Shown here: piece after piece, positions 23,613-32,437 of the stretch
How the letters are laid out: every line of letters starts with the position of its first letter
Position numbering within the stretch: position 1 is the first letter of the stretch
NCBI GenBank assembly: GCA_910583685.1
Contig: CAJTXY010000013.1
Span: forward strand, 1 to 34,252
DNA length: 34,252 nt
Source of the DNA: an uncultured Bacilli bacterium
GTDB taxonomy: Bacteria; Bacillota_I; Bacilli_A; RF39; UBA660
Reading direction: 5' to 3'
Translations under genes and position numbers: made by a program
Notes under the pieces: generated by a model
The model's input: only the letters and a program-made list of their open reading frames with translations
Databases searched by the model: none
Told to the model about the DNA's origin: nothing

Positions 23613-23945
23613 ATGCTTAATCAGGTTGTTTTAGTGGGTCGTTTGGTACGAGACTTTGAAATTCATATGACAGATAAGAATAAAAAAATAGCAACGATTA
23701 CCCTTGCTGTTCCTAGAAGTTTTAAGAATTTAGAAGGCGTCTATGAAACGGATTTTATTGATTGTACTTTATGGGATCTTAATGCGATTAACACGAAGGA
23801 ATATTGTAAAAAAGGCGATATTTTAGGACTTCGAGGTAGGATTCAGTCAAGAACTGTAGAAATTGATGAGAAAAAGGAAACACGGTTGCAAATCGTTGGT
23901 GAAAAAATTACATTTTTATCTTCTAATTCTAAAGAGAAAAAATAA
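23613..23945 (+). CDS. Single-stranded-DNA-binding protein-like (OB fold), tail-less
   Basis: The 110-residue product is an SSB/PriB-type OB fold: LNQVVLVGRLVRDFEI, then TITLAVPRSFKNLEGVYETD and FIDCTLWD. It is shorter than housekeeping SSB (about 160-170) and ends in Lys/Ser without the acidic DDDIPF-type tail that recruits partner proteins. The ATG at 23613 is preceded by AAAGGAGGG. A second, specialised SSB is likely. The neighbour is an XRE regulator gene. Confidence 0.85.
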   Translation: MLNQVVLVGRLVRDFEIHMTDKNKKIATITLAVPRSFKNLEGVYETDFIDCTLWDLNAINTKEYCKKGDILGLRGRIQSRTVEIDEKKETRLQIVGEKITFLSSNSKEKK

Positions 23946-24033
23946 AAAAGTTTCTTATTAGTTAACTTTGCGATAATTGATTTTTAGTATCTTTATAATG
24001 ATGTTGGGGAATGCTATTTATGAGGTGATGAAT

Positions 24034-24387
24034 TTGGTTTTAGGGAAAAGAATCAAAGAGTTGCGAAAAGAAAAGGGCTTAACTCAACAACAGTTGGGTG
24101 ATAAGATTAATGTAACAAAAGTGAGTATTTGTTGTTATGAAAATGGTACTAGAACACCAACTTTGCAAACACTTTTGGATTTATCAGAATATTTTGGTGT
24201 TGAGCTTTCGTATTTTTTAGGAAGAGATGCTTATGTTATTGCAGATGATAGTGAAGATTATCAAGTTCCAATGTGTAGAGAAGAAATTGAGTTTATTATG
24301 GAACTTAGAAAGAATGATTATTTATATGCACAACTTGTCGATAATCCTAATAGATTATTGCAACTAATTATTAAGAAAATAAAGTAG
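24034..24387 (+). CDS. XRE-family HTH transcriptional regulator
   Basis: The 117-residue product has an N-terminal Cro/C1 helix-turn-helix (about 2-60: VLGKRIKELRKEKGLTQQQL, then KINVTKVSICCYENG) and a C-terminal helical part with no enzyme motif. The TTG at 24034 is favoured over an in-frame ATG at 24028 because GAGGTG (24022-24027) lies six bases before the TTG; an ATG-only start would abut that site. A TATAAT at 23994-23999 lies upstream. A terminator follows at 24390. Target genes unknown. Confidence 0.85.
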   Translation: MVLGKRIKELRKEKGLTQQQLGDKINVTKVSICCYENGTRTPTLQTLLDLSEYFGVELSYFLGRDAYVIADDSEDYQVPMCREEIEFIMELRKNDYLYAQLVDNPNRLLQLIIKKIK

Positions 24388-24389
24388 AT

Positions 24390-24424
24390 GATGAATAGAC
24401 AATTGCTATTCATCTTTTCTTTTA
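24390..24424 (+). terminator. Terminator after the XRE regulator
   Basis: GATGAATAG (24390-24398) and CTATTCATC (24406-24414) form a perfect 9-bp stem with a 7-nt loop, followed by TTTTCTTTTAT. The TATAAT at 24426-24431 just beyond it may be the -10 of the next gene. Confidence 0.85.
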
Positions 24425-24452
24425 TTATAATGAATAGTAGGAGGCTAGAATT

Positions 24453-25679
24453 GTGATAAAAGATATTATTAATAAAAAGAGACTGGGAGAGGAACTTACT
24501 GAGGAAGAAATGCGTATGATTTTTCTTGGGTATTTGGAAGGAAGTGTTCCTGATTACCAGATGTCTTCTTTTCTTATGGCTATTTGTATTAATGGAATGA
24601 CTGAAAATGAAACTTTTATTTTGACTGATTTATTTTTAAATAGTGGAGATATTCTTGATTTTTCTAATATTCCTGGGGTCAAGGTCGATAAGCATTCTAC
24701 TGGTGGTGTTGGTGATAAAACAACACTAGTTGTAGTTCCTATTGTGGCATCTTGTGGTGTTCCTGTTATTAAAATGAGCGGTAGATCCCTTGGTTATACT
24801 GGTGGTACGATTGACAAATTGGAGTCAATTCCAGGGTATCAAGTAGAACTTAGTTTGGATGATGTCAGGAAGCAGGTGGCAGAAGTTGGTGCCGTTATGA
24901 TGGGGCAAACGGGGAAGTTATGTCCACTTGATAAAAAAGTTTATGCTCTTCGGGATGCTAGTGGAACAACGGATTCTATTGCACTTATTGCTGCTTCTAT
25001 TATGAGCAAAAAAATTGCAGGTGGTGCTGATAAAATTTTGATAGATGTTAAAGTTGGTCGTGGTGCTTTTATGAAAACGGAGGAGGATGCCAAGAAGCTA
25101 TCTGATATTATGATTCAAATTGGTGAGCATTATGGAAAAGAGACGAGAACGATTATTTCTAATATGGATGCTCCGCTTGGTGTTGCTGTTGGAAATGCTC
25201 TAGAGGTGAAAGAGGCTCTTTATATATTAGAGGGAAAAGGCAAGGGTGCATTTTATGAGCTTTGTGTTTTGCTTGCTAGTACTATGGTTTCTATGGCAAA
25301 AGATATTTCTTTAGAGGATGCAAAGAATTTAGTTGAGGAGACTATTGCGTCTGGTCAAGCTTATCGTAAGTTTTTGGAAATTGTCGCTTATCAAGGAGGG
25401 GATGTTGAAGGGATCCTTATTAGTAGTCATACTGTTTCTGTTTGTTCTCAACAGTCTGGTATTGTTCGAGGGATCAATGCTTTAGAAGTGGCAAAACTTT
25501 CCTGTATGTTAGGGGCAGGAAGAATGAAAAAGGAAGATGAAATTGATCCTTCTGTAGGTGTTTTTCTCAATGTTTCTGTAGGAGAAGAGGTTATGGTAGG
25601 AGATCCTTTAATGACCCTTTATCAGAAGACAGGAGATAAAGTGGTTTATGATATTTCAAAAATTTTTGAAATCGTTTAA
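24453..25679 (+). CDS. pdp: Pyrimidine-nucleoside phosphorylase
   Basis: The enzyme splits thymidine, deoxyuridine or uridine with phosphate in nucleoside salvage. The 408-residue product has the family signature KHSTGGVGDKTTLVVVPIVA (about residues 81-100), SGRSLGYTGGTIDKLESI, and the glycine-rich LIDVKVGRGAFMKT segment. It starts with GTG behind AGTAGGAGG. The C-terminus stops about 25 residues earlier than in Bacillus Pdp. Whether it accepts uridine as well as thymidine cannot be judged. It stands alone after the XRE regulator's terminator. Confidence 0.94.
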   Translation: MIKDIINKKRLGEELTEEEMRMIFLGYLEGSVPDYQMSSFLMAICINGMTENETFILTDLFLNSGDILDFSNIPGVKVDKHSTGGVGDKTTLVVVPIVASCGVPVIKMSGRSLGYTGGTIDKLESIPGYQVELSLDDVRKQVAEVGAVMMGQTGKLCPLDKKVYALRDASGTTDSIALIAASIMSKKIAGGADKILIDVKVGRGAFMKTEEDAKKLSDIMIQIGEHYGKETRTIISNMDAPLGVAVGNALEVKEALYILEGKGKGAFYELCVLLASTMVSMAKDISLEDAKNLVEETIASGQAYRKFLEIVAYQGGDVEGILISSHTVSVCSQQSGIVRGINALEVAKLSCMLGAGRMKKEDEIDPSVGVFLNVSVGEEVMVGDPLMTLYQKTGDKVVYDISKIFEIV

Positions 25680-25686
25680 AAAGTGT

Positions 25687-25714
25687 TCGACAAATTAAAT
25701 ATTTGTGATATAAT
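25687..25714 (+). promoter_or_regulatory. Promoter of the adhesin-sortase locus
   Basis: TCGACA (25687-25692), a 16-bp spacer and TATAAT (25709-25714) with an extended TGA before the -10, 40 bp before the adhesin ATG. Confidence 0.75.
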
Positions 25715-25753
25715 AGACTCGAAATACATTGAAATGTGAGGTTGGGTGAAATT

Positions 25754-27208
25754 ATGACAAAGCATAAGAAAACACAAAAAAGAAGAATAGATATTATGAC
25801 TACTGCTACTTTTGTCTTTGCGGCAATGGTTATGATGTTTATTGGTGTAGTAGGTTCTGCTTATATTGGGAAAAGTTATGCCATAGGTGCGGCAGCTTTA
25901 CCTGATACATTAACAGTTCATAATGATGATACTTTTGGTGGGAAAGTACAAGCAGGACTTGGAATTGTTTTGGTACAGGACAGTTCTACTGGACAAGCGT
26001 TAGTTTATTTGGGAACAGATTTTTATGGTACTGATTCCTCAGGAACTCGCTATGAACTTTATTGTTTAGAGCATCATAAAGGAATGCCAAGTGGTGGTAC
26101 TTATACAAAGGATGGAGATTTAACTTCAAAATTTACGGATTTAGGAATTGTATATATTGTTACGAACTCTTATCCTAATAATAATTCATTTATGCCTGGA
26201 TTTGAGCGTGAGTATAAGAAGGCAGTTACACAGTTTGCAATTTGGTATTATCAGGATCTTGCAAAAGGAGTTGCTACTAATGTAGATGGTGAACTTTCTG
26301 CTCGTGAGAAACAAGCAATTCTCGGAAATCAACGCTATGGTTCTATCATTGTAGATTTAGCGAATCGTGCTCTTGCTGCTCGTAATCAGGGTAGTGTTGC
26401 TGATTCATTAAATATTGATAAGAGTCAAATTAGTTATGGTATTTCTAGTGATGGAAAATACTTTGAATCTAATTATATTCCAGTTGTGGGAAGCAATAAT
26501 TTATTTAAATCTTATAAAGTGACACTTAGTCAAAATAATTATGGAGCAACTTTAGTTAATGAACAAGGTGAAGAAGTTCCAAGTGGAAGTAGCTTTGGTC
26601 CTACAAGTAAGTTTAAGATCCGTGTACCAATGGACAAGTTAAAAGAGCTAAATAAAATAGAGTTAACTGCTAATGTTACAGGTATCTTTGAACATAGACA
26701 AGTATTTGCTTATCGTCATTCTAATGCTGATGCACAAACTGCTTTAGTAGCAGCATTTGATGATGTTCCAAAGGATGTAAATATTGAATTAAGATTTGAT
26801 ATTCCAACTGGAAAAGTAAAAATCAGTAAGCAAGATATTACAAATTCAAAAGAGGTTGCAGGTGCTACTTTAGTTATTACTGATTGTAATGGGAAAGAGG
26901 TTGCTAAATGGATCTCATCTACTGAACCATATTATATTGACGCTTTACCAGTGACAACAGATACTTGTAAATACAAATTAACAGAAACAATTGCTCCAGA
27001 AGGCTATGAAATTAATACAGAAAGTATTGAGTTTGAAGTAAAAGACGACGGATCAGTTACAAAAGTAGTTATGTATGATAATCCACTTACCCCAACGCCA
27101 GATACTGGTATGGATATTCCAATGGTTGTTTATATAGCAGGAGGAATTATTCTGTTCTGTGGTATTGTGATTATTTATGCAAGTGTTAGACAAAAGAAAG
27201 AAGACTAA
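25754..27208 (+). CDS. Thioester-domain (TQXA) surface adhesin with Cna-B/SpaA-like domain and sorting signal
   Basis: The 484-residue protein has a signal peptide (about 15-45), then a thioester domain: Cys104 in ELYCLEH and Gln160 in TQFAIWYY, the pair that forms an internal Cys-Gln thioester in TQXA adhesins. A Cna-B/SpaA-like domain follows, from PTGKVKISKQD to LTETIAPEGYEI; its Lys and Glu fit isopeptide formation. The C-terminus has the variant sorting motif TPDTG, a hydrophobic span (about 455-476) and a basic tail. It would be anchored to the wall by the sortase encoded next. ATG at 25754 follows GGTTGGGTGAAATT; an in-frame GTG at 25736 is less likely. The covalent host-ligand target is unknown. 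Confidence 0.85.
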   Translation: MTKHKKTQKRRIDIMTTATFVFAAMVMMFIGVVGSAYIGKSYAIGAAALPDTLTVHNDDTFGGKVQAGLGIVLVQDSSTGQALVYLGTDFYGTDSSGTRYELYCLEHHKGMPSGGTYTKDGDLTSKFTDLGIVYIVTNSYPNNNSFMPGFEREYKKAVTQFAIWYYQDLAKGVATNVDGELSAREKQAILGNQRYGSIIVDLANRALAARNQGSVADSLNIDKSQISYGISSDGKYFESNYIPVVGSNNLFKSYKVTLSQNNYGATLVNEQGEEVPSGSSFGPTSKFKIRVPMDKLKELNKIELTANVTGIFEHRQVFAYRHSNADAQTALVAAFDDVPKDVNIELRFDIPTGKVKISKQDITNSKEVAGATLVITDCNGKEVAKWISSTEPYYIDALPVTTDTCKYKLTETIAPEGYEINTESIEFEVKDDGSVTKVVMYDNPLTPTPDTGMDIPMVVYIAGGIILFCGIVIIYASVRQKKED

Positions 27209-27857
27209 AAATACAAAAAAGAGTCAACTAGTGTTAATTGGCTCTTTCCTTGTATTTATTGGGGTAGTGTGTTTATCTTGGAATCATTTAAAGTATCTGC
27301 GTGAACAGGTTTTTGAGAGTGTGCGTATTCGATTAATTGATGATTCTTTCGATACTAGTGATAAAGAAGAGGTTGTGACACCAAATGTTGAAAATATTGA
27401 ATCAACTCCCTCTGGTGATAATTCCTCTTCATCCAATGTTGATGTTCCTAAAAAAAATTATAATTATATTGGTTATTTAGAGATTCCTCGTATTGGTTTA
27501 AAGCGTGGCTTTGTAGATATGAACTCTAAATATAATAATGTAGATTACAATGTTGCTATTGCACAGGGGTCTAATTACCCAGATGTTTCTAATGGTAATT
27601 TTATTTTAATGGCTCATTCAGGAGATGCTTATATTTCTTACTTTGCTTACCTTTATCGATTAAAGCTTGGAAATATTGCTAAGGTAACTTATAAGGGCAA
27701 GGAATATAAGTATAAGCTTGTAAAGGTAGAGGAACAACCTAAGACTGGCGTTGTTGCCATTCATAGAGATAATTATAATACAAAAGCATTAACTCTTATT
27801 ACTTGTACAAAAGATAATGATACAACACAATCAATTTATATTTTTGAATTAGTATAA
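27177..27857 (+). CDS. Sortase
   Basis: The 226-residue protein has an N-terminal hydrophobic anchor (about 17-34) and a sortase fold. It carries the catalytic His in LMAHSG (H147) and Cys in TLITC (C210). The usual Arg a few residues after the Cys is not seen: the segment reads TKDNDTTQSIYIFELV, with Gln at the expected place, so the active site may be unusual. It overlaps the adhesin's 3' end by 32 bp in another frame, marking a paired substrate-enzyme operon. The start codon is uncertain; ATG at 27177 has a weak ribosome site, and GTG at 27183 is an alternative. Confidence 0.85.
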   Translation: MQVLDKRKKTKNTKKSQLVLIGSFLVFIGVVCLSWNHLKYLREQVFESVRIRLIDDSFDTSDKEEVVTPNVENIESTPSGDNSSSSNVDVPKKNYNYIGYLEIPRIGLKRGFVDMNSKYNNVDYNVAIAQGSNYPDVSNGNFILMAHSGDAYISYFAYLYRLKLGNIAKVTYKGKEYKYKLVKVEEQPKTGVVAIHRDNYNTKALTLITCTKDNDTTQSIYIFELV

Positions 27858-27870
27858 GAGGAGGAATTAT

Positions 27871-28461
27871 ATGGCTTTCAATATATTTGAAAAAATCGGT
27901 TTTGTTTTTCAGTCGTTTTTTTCCTCTTTTATGACTGTTGAGTTGCTGATCATTGGAATTTTATTATTTGTATTTTTCGCTATTAATATTCAGAAGAATG
28001 AAAGAATTATAAAACTATTTAGTGTTTTTCTATATTTATTGTTTTTTCTACTAATTTGTATTTTTTATTCTGATTATACAGTGCAAAGTGTGGATGGGGT
28101 TATTAAATATATTATGAATTATATTTACTTTCCTTCTCTTGCTATGTATTTTGTTATAATGGTTTTTGTGACTATTGCTATGATTTATACTATGTTTAGT
28201 AAAAAGATGCCTAAATGGTTAAAATGGATTAATACATCTGTATTTAGTTTTTTATACATTTTATATATTCAGGTTATTGGACAAGTTGCAGGAGGCAAAA
28301 TTTATTTCACGACAGATGTTGCTATTTATAAAAACGAAGTTATTTTGTCATTGATACAAGTTAGTAATATTCTACTGGGTATTTGGATTTTGTTTATATG
28401 TTTTTATCAGTTTTATAAATTTTGTAAGAGAAAGTATAGTGAAAAATTTGATATTACTTAG
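27871..28461 (+). CDS. Polytopic membrane protein, unknown, in the sortase operon
   Basis: The 196-residue product has about five hydrophobic segments (about 20-40, 45-68, 85-110, 115-140 and 160-185) and a basic C-terminus. I recognise no family. It starts 13 nt after the sortase behind AAGAGGAGGAAT, so it is probably co-transcribed. It could help display or export the adhesin, but that is inference. Confidence 0.7.
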   Translation: MAFNIFEKIGFVFQSFFSSFMTVELLIIGILLFVFFAINIQKNERIIKLFSVFLYLLFFLLICIFYSDYTVQSVDGVIKYIMNYIYFPSLAMYFVIMVFVTIAMIYTMFSKKMPKWLKWINTSVFSFLYILYIQVIGQVAGGKIYFTTDVAIYKNEVILSLIQVSNILLGIWILFICFYQFYKFCKRKYSEKFDIT

Positions 28462-28464
28462 TTT

Positions 28465-29283
28465 TTATTTTTTCATTGCACAATATTCATCTAAAGTGAT
28501 ATTGTGTTTTTTTATGTATGCTGCTGGAGTTTTTCCGACATAGCGATAGTGCCAAGCTTCATAGGTATAGCCTGTAATGAATTCCTTTTTTTCTGGGTAT
28601 CTTAAAATGAAACCATATTTATGAGCATTTTTTTCCATCCATTTAAATTCTTCTGTCTTTCCAAATTCTTCGTATGATAATACTTCATTATCAATGTCTA
28701 CTACTAGTCCTGTTTGATGTTCAGAAAACCCTGGACGAGCTGAATACTTATCGGCTTTTTTTCGGCCATCTTGCTTTTCATATCTTTCGTATAGTTTTTT
28801 TTGATATCGATAGCTGCGGTAGCTGGAAATCACCCGAATTTTCATATCTTCTTTTCTTATGGCTTCTGCCATTTCTTTATAAGCATCGGCTGCTTCTTTT
28901 ACTAGATACATTCCTGGTTTACTATAGCCTTCATAAACTTCCGTTAAGTTTTCAGGAATGTAGTTTTCTTCTAGATAATGATACTTGTTTACCAGTACCT
29001 CAGGGGTTTGGAGGTTAGTGGCAATTTTTGTGTTTTGATAATAATCAGAATCTAGGCCAATGTTTACTTCTATAATGACATTTTTTAAAGGAAGTTCTTT
29101 ATTCTTTAAGTGATAGGAAACATAACGATCAATATAGTTATAGTTAAAGAATGATATTTTTTTGTTTATGTAGTTTAGTGTTTCTAACCTTTTATCATTT
29201 TTTTCAGTATCGTCTTTTAATGCTAGTAACAAAGCGAGGACAATAAGCAAGATAATTATTATATAAATTATGATATTTTTCAT
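28465..29283 (-). CDS. VanY-type D-alanyl-D-alanine carboxypeptidase (M15B)
   Basis: The 272-residue protein has one N-terminal membrane anchor (about 3-20) and a C-terminal M15 peptidase domain. Conserved motifs are SSYRSYRYQKKLYERY, SARPGFSEHQTGLVVDID (zinc ligands His and Asp) and EAWHYRYVG (the third ligand His and catalytic Glu). It trims the terminal D-Ala of peptidoglycan stem peptides. ATG follows AGGTGATC. It is divergently oriented from the DacF gene, so two D-Ala carboxypeptidases of different mechanism share this locus; only VanY is intact here. Confidence 0.88.
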   Translation of the reverse strand: MKNIIIYIIIILLIVLALLLALKDDTEKNDKRLETLNYINKKISFFNYNYIDRYVSYHLKNKELPLKNVIIEVNIGLDSDYYQNTKIATNLQTPEVLVNKYHYLEENYIPENLTEVYEGYSKPGMYLVKEAADAYKEMAEAIRKEDMKIRVISSYRSYRYQKKLYERYEKQDGRKKADKYSARPGFSEHQTGLVVDIDNEVLSYEEFGKTEEFKWMEKNAHKYGFILRYPEKKEFITGYTYEAWHYRYVGKTPAAYIKKHNITLDEYCAMKK

Positions 29284-29370
29284 ATGATCACCTACTATAA
29301 TATATAAAACTTGTTGTAATTTTAGAATAGTTTGTTTCGTTTTGTCATAAAAAATTATAGGAGGAAAGTT

Positions 29371-30009
29371 ATGAAGAGGTTATTATTACTTTTTGGTTTT
29401 TTAGTATTTTTTTTCCCGATGACCGTTTATGCAGAGGATTTAATTCCCAATGCTACTAGTGGTCTTTTGATGGAGGCATCTACTGGGAAAATTATATTTG
29501 AAAAGGAGAAAAATAAAGAAGTTCCTGTGGCATCTATGACGAAGATGGTGGCACAAATTATTATTTTAGAAAGCATTGAAGCGGGGAAAATTAAGTGGGA
29601 TGATGTTATTGAAGTAAGTAAGAATGCATCTGAAATGGGTGGTTCACAGATTTATTTGGAAGCTGGAGAAAAGATGAGTGTTAAAGACTTATTTAAAGGA
29701 ATTTCAATGGCTAGTGCGAATGATGCTACGGTACAGATGGCAGAGGTGATCGGTGGTAGTGAAAAGGGTTTTGTAAAACTTATGAATCAAAAGGTGAAAG
29801 AATTAGGTCTTAAAAATACACATTTTGAAAACTGTACAGGTCTTGACCAAGATGGACATTATTCGAGTGCGTATGATATGGGAATGATAGCAAGAGAACT
29901 TTTATCGCACGAAGAGATACTTAATTTTTCATCTGTTTATGAAGATTATTTAAGACAAAATACAGAGAAAAAGTTCTGGCTTGTCAATACTAATAAACTC
30001 GTATTTTAG
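29371..30009 (+). pseudogene. dacF: dacF, 5' part: D,D-carboxypeptidase gene interrupted by a mobile element
   Basis: DacF-type PBPs remove terminal D-Ala from peptidoglycan outside the membrane. This 212-codon ORF starts with ATG behind TAGGAGG. It has a signal peptide (about 1-21), the active-site SMTK (S55, K58) and SAN (115-117), then stops at a TAG supplied by the inserted element at 30007-30009. The third motif, KTG, is encoded at 33721-33729 on the other side. Joining 29371-29996 to 33687-34215 gives a continuous 384-residue protein of normal family length. The truncated product cannot form a complete active site. Interruption is certain; it may be reversible. Confidence 0.95.
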
Positions 30010-30022
30010 TTTTACTATAAAA
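29983..30022 (+). other. attL: left element junction
   Basis: Host dacF sequence up to the core AA (29995-29996) is followed by element sequence and the P' arm TTTTACTATAAAA (30010-30022). The element supplies the TAG that ends the truncated dacF. Confidence 0.8.
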
Positions 30023-30117
30023 TTGTGGGAGTGTATTAGTACTAGTATTTAAATTTTAAAATAAACTGCATATTTTATTTGTAATAATTCTATACTTTAT
30101 TAGAAAGTAGGGATAAT

Positions 30118-30222
30118 ATGGAAAAAATTATAAATAGAAATGTTCAGTTGGAAATGATGAAATTTTTTATGAAGACAAGTACACCTAGAATTTTGAAATC
30201 AAATATCAATTCAATTAGTTAA
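30118..30222 (+). CDS. 34-residue ORF upstream of the recombinase
   Basis: The 34-residue product is basic at both ends with a hydrophobic, Met-rich centre (MMKFFMKTS). Short ORFs of this style recur just before serine recombinases of Gram-positive integrative elements, to my recollection; no function is known to me. It lies 15 nt before the recombinase behind AAAGTAGGG. It could be a translational leader or a recombination directionality factor, though it is small for the latter. Confidence 0.45.
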   Translation: MEKIINRNVQLEMMKFFMKTSTPRILKSNINSIS

Positions 30223-30237
30223 AATTGAGGAGATATT

Positions 30238-31704
30238 ATGGAAGAAAAAATTGTAACTGGTATTTATATTCGTGTATCGACAGAGGATCAGGCAAAAGAT
30301 GGATATAGTATTTCTGCCCAAAGAGACAAATTAACTAAATACGCTGAGGCAAATGATTGGGATATATATGATTATTATGTCGATGATGGAATAAGTGGAA
30401 AAAATCTTGATGGAAGACCGGAAGTTATTAGAATGCTTAATGATGTAAAAAATAAAAAAATCAATAATATATTGATTTATAAACTGGACAGGTTAACGCG
30501 TAGTGTTAAAGATTTAATTACTTTAATTGATTTATTTGAAAAGCATAAATGTACTTTCAATTCACAAACTGAAAAGATTGATACATCTAATGCCGTAGGT
30601 AGGATGTTTGTTAAGATTATTGGTATATTTGCGGAATTTGAAAGAGAAAATTTAGCAGAACGTGTTTCTTTGGGATATGAACAAAAAACACGTGAGGGTA
30701 ATTATACTAATACAAATGGTGTATATGGTTATGATTATATCAAAGGCGAGCAAAGATTAGTAGTTAATGAGTATGAAAAGGAATTAGTTAATAGAATATT
30801 TGATGCATATATAGATGGCTATTCTTATTTTAAAATATGTAAGATGTTAAATGAAGAAAATGTTCCTACAAAAAGGGGAGGACATTGGTCATCATCTACT
30901 GTAAAATCTATTGTTAATAATCCACTTTATTTGGGAAAAGTACGATATGGTGTTTCAAAAAAAATAAGAGATAAAGCATTTATACAAGATTCTGAAAATG
31001 TTGAACCAATTGTATCCCAAGAAAAATGGGAAAAGGCTAATTCTTTAGTAGAAAGAAGAAAGCATTTTTGTGTTAGACGTTATCCAAGTGAAAATTCATA
31101 CTATTTTCACATTATTAAATGTGCAAAATGTGGAGGAAATATTTCTGCAAGACAGCAAAACCAAAATGGAAAACTATATATTACTTATAAGTGTAATAAT
31201 GCGACCAGAGGCTTTTGTGAATGTACTGGCTTTTCACATAATCATATGGAAAATGCTTTTTTAGAATATTTAGAGACACTAGAAAGTTTGCCACCTGATG
31301 AGTCCATTTTGGAAAAGGAAAATGAGAAAAATCATGCTGAGAAAACGATAGATGATCTGGAAAAGAAAATTGCAAAATTTGAAAGTAAGAAAAAATTAAT
31401 TAGAACACAATTTATAAATGACTTATTAAGTATTGATGAGTATAGAGTTTTGAGTGAAGAATTAGATAAAGAGATAGAATCATTGCAAATGATTATTGAA
31501 GATAATGAGATGATAGTAGAAGATTGCAGTAGTGAATATATCTTTGATGACATCAAAAATATTGTAACTAATATTAAATTAAATTGGCAATTTTTGACAA
31601 ATAAGGAACGTCAGCAATTTTTAGAGCAATTTGTTGATAATATTAAAGTTGAAAAACTAAGTAATAGTGAAATTAGAATTGATTCTGTGGAATTTATGAG
31701 GTAA
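30238..31704 (+). CDS. Large serine recombinase (integrase)
   Basis: The 488-residue protein catalyses site-specific integration and, with a directionality factor, excision. The N-terminal resolvase domain (about 5-155) has the catalytic Ser in YIRVSTEDQ, then YKLDRLTRS and EFERENLAERV. A 'recombinase' domain follows (about 165-270, GVYGYDYIKGEQ to SSSTVKSIVNNPLYLGKVRYG), then a zinc ribbon (CAKCGG ... CNNATRGFCEC, about 299-327) and a coiled coil (about 355-425). It is full length with no lesion. It starts with ATG behind GAGGAG. It is the only complete recombination gene in the element. Confidence 0.96.
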   Translation: MEEKIVTGIYIRVSTEDQAKDGYSISAQRDKLTKYAEANDWDIYDYYVDDGISGKNLDGRPEVIRMLNDVKNKKINNILIYKLDRLTRSVKDLITLIDLFEKHKCTFNSQTEKIDTSNAVGRMFVKIIGIFAEFERENLAERVSLGYEQKTREGNYTNTNGVYGYDYIKGEQRLVVNEYEKELVNRIFDAYIDGYSYFKICKMLNEENVPTKRGGHWSSSTVKSIVNNPLYLGKVRYGVSKKIRDKAFIQDSENVEPIVSQEKWEKANSLVERRKHFCVRRYPSENSYYFHIIKCAKCGGNISARQQNQNGKLYITYKCNNATRGFCECTGFSHNHMENAFLEYLETLESLPPDESILEKENEKNHAEKTIDDLEKKIAKFESKKKLIRTQFINDLLSIDEYRVLSEELDKEIESLQMIIEDNEMIVEDCSSEYIFDDIKNIVTNIKLNWQFLTNKERQQFLEQFVDNIKVEKLSNSEIRIDSVEFMR

Positions 31705-31708
31705 TTAT

Positions 31709-31921
31709 ATGAATGAACGAATAATTGATATTTATGATTATAAAGCAAAAGGATTGCTTTCTTTTATGTTTAGTTTACCTGAAAATTGGGATTATTCTAT
31801 GAATGGCTTAGTCAATGTAAGCAAAGAAAATATTAAGGAAATCCGTACTATTTTACAATAATTAGAAAATAGGAAATATCTAAAAAGACTACAAAAACAA
31901 AAAAACTACACCCCAGCCTAA
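31709..31921 (+). pseudogene. Truncated HTH protein gene of mobile-element type
   Basis: Fifty codons run from ATG 31709 to a TAA at 31859, then the same frame continues another 19 codons (LENRKYLKRL...) to 31919. The stretch LPENWDYSMNGLVNVSKENI resembles the winged-helix start of replication or DNA-binding proteins common in integrative elements, where an ELE.yGYL-like segment follows. The in-frame stop and short length mark it as a remnant. It begins 4 nt after the recombinase stop. Confidence 0.6.
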
Positions 31922-31937
31922 AAAGTCTAATACTAAT

Positions 31938-32366
31938 TTGCCCGACTATTCAACACAATTGAATACAGTACTTCATTATAATGCAACAATTGCCGCTTAT
32001 AACAATCGTGTATTAAACGATAAGGCAAATAGACTGCAATATTTTGAATCAATGGAAGATCATGGAATGCTATGGGATTATAAAGTAGAGGACAATTGGC
32101 AAAGAGATATAAAAGTTCCTTATTTAAATGTTGATGGGCCATTTATTTATAATGGAAAGGTAACAACTGCAGAATATTTTGGAAATATACATTATGGATA
32201 TATTGGGAAAGTTATGGGCTTTCCGGATAATTTGTTATATATGGCTGGTGGTTATGCACATTGTGGCAAGAATATACAGGTCCTTATTGGACCATATTAT
32301 TGTGATGATCCTAATGATCACAAGGCTATAAAAAGAGGAATTGATATGTATAATAACGGGCAATAA
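31938..32366 (+). CDS. Orphan polymorphic-toxin domain, Ntox44-like
   Basis: The frame is open from 31884 (just after a stop at 31881) to 32366. The C-terminal ~100 residues read VDGPFIYNGKV, EYFGNIHYGYIGKVMGF, AGGYAHCGKN and DDPNDHKAIKRGIDMYNNG, which match my recollection of the polymorphic toxin type 44 domain. Upstream codons (PQPKKSNTN) look like a toxin linker. No ATG or good ribosome site exists; a TTG at 31938 is nominal. I read it as the severed C-terminal warhead of a secreted toxin, possibly a silent cassette. The biochemical activity of the family is not established to my knowledge. Confidence 0.65.
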   Translation: MPDYSTQLNTVLHYNATIAAYNNRVLNDKANRLQYFESMEDHGMLWDYKVEDNWQRDIKVPYLNVDGPFIYNGKVTTAEYFGNIHYGYIGKVMGFPDNLLYMAGGYAHCGKNIQVLIGPYYCDDPNDHKAIKRGIDMYNNGQ

Positions 32367-32437
32367 AAATAATTTTGTTTGAAACTAAAAAAAATGATGT
32401 TATAATTTAGATAATAAATAAGAAGGGAAATTAGAAT

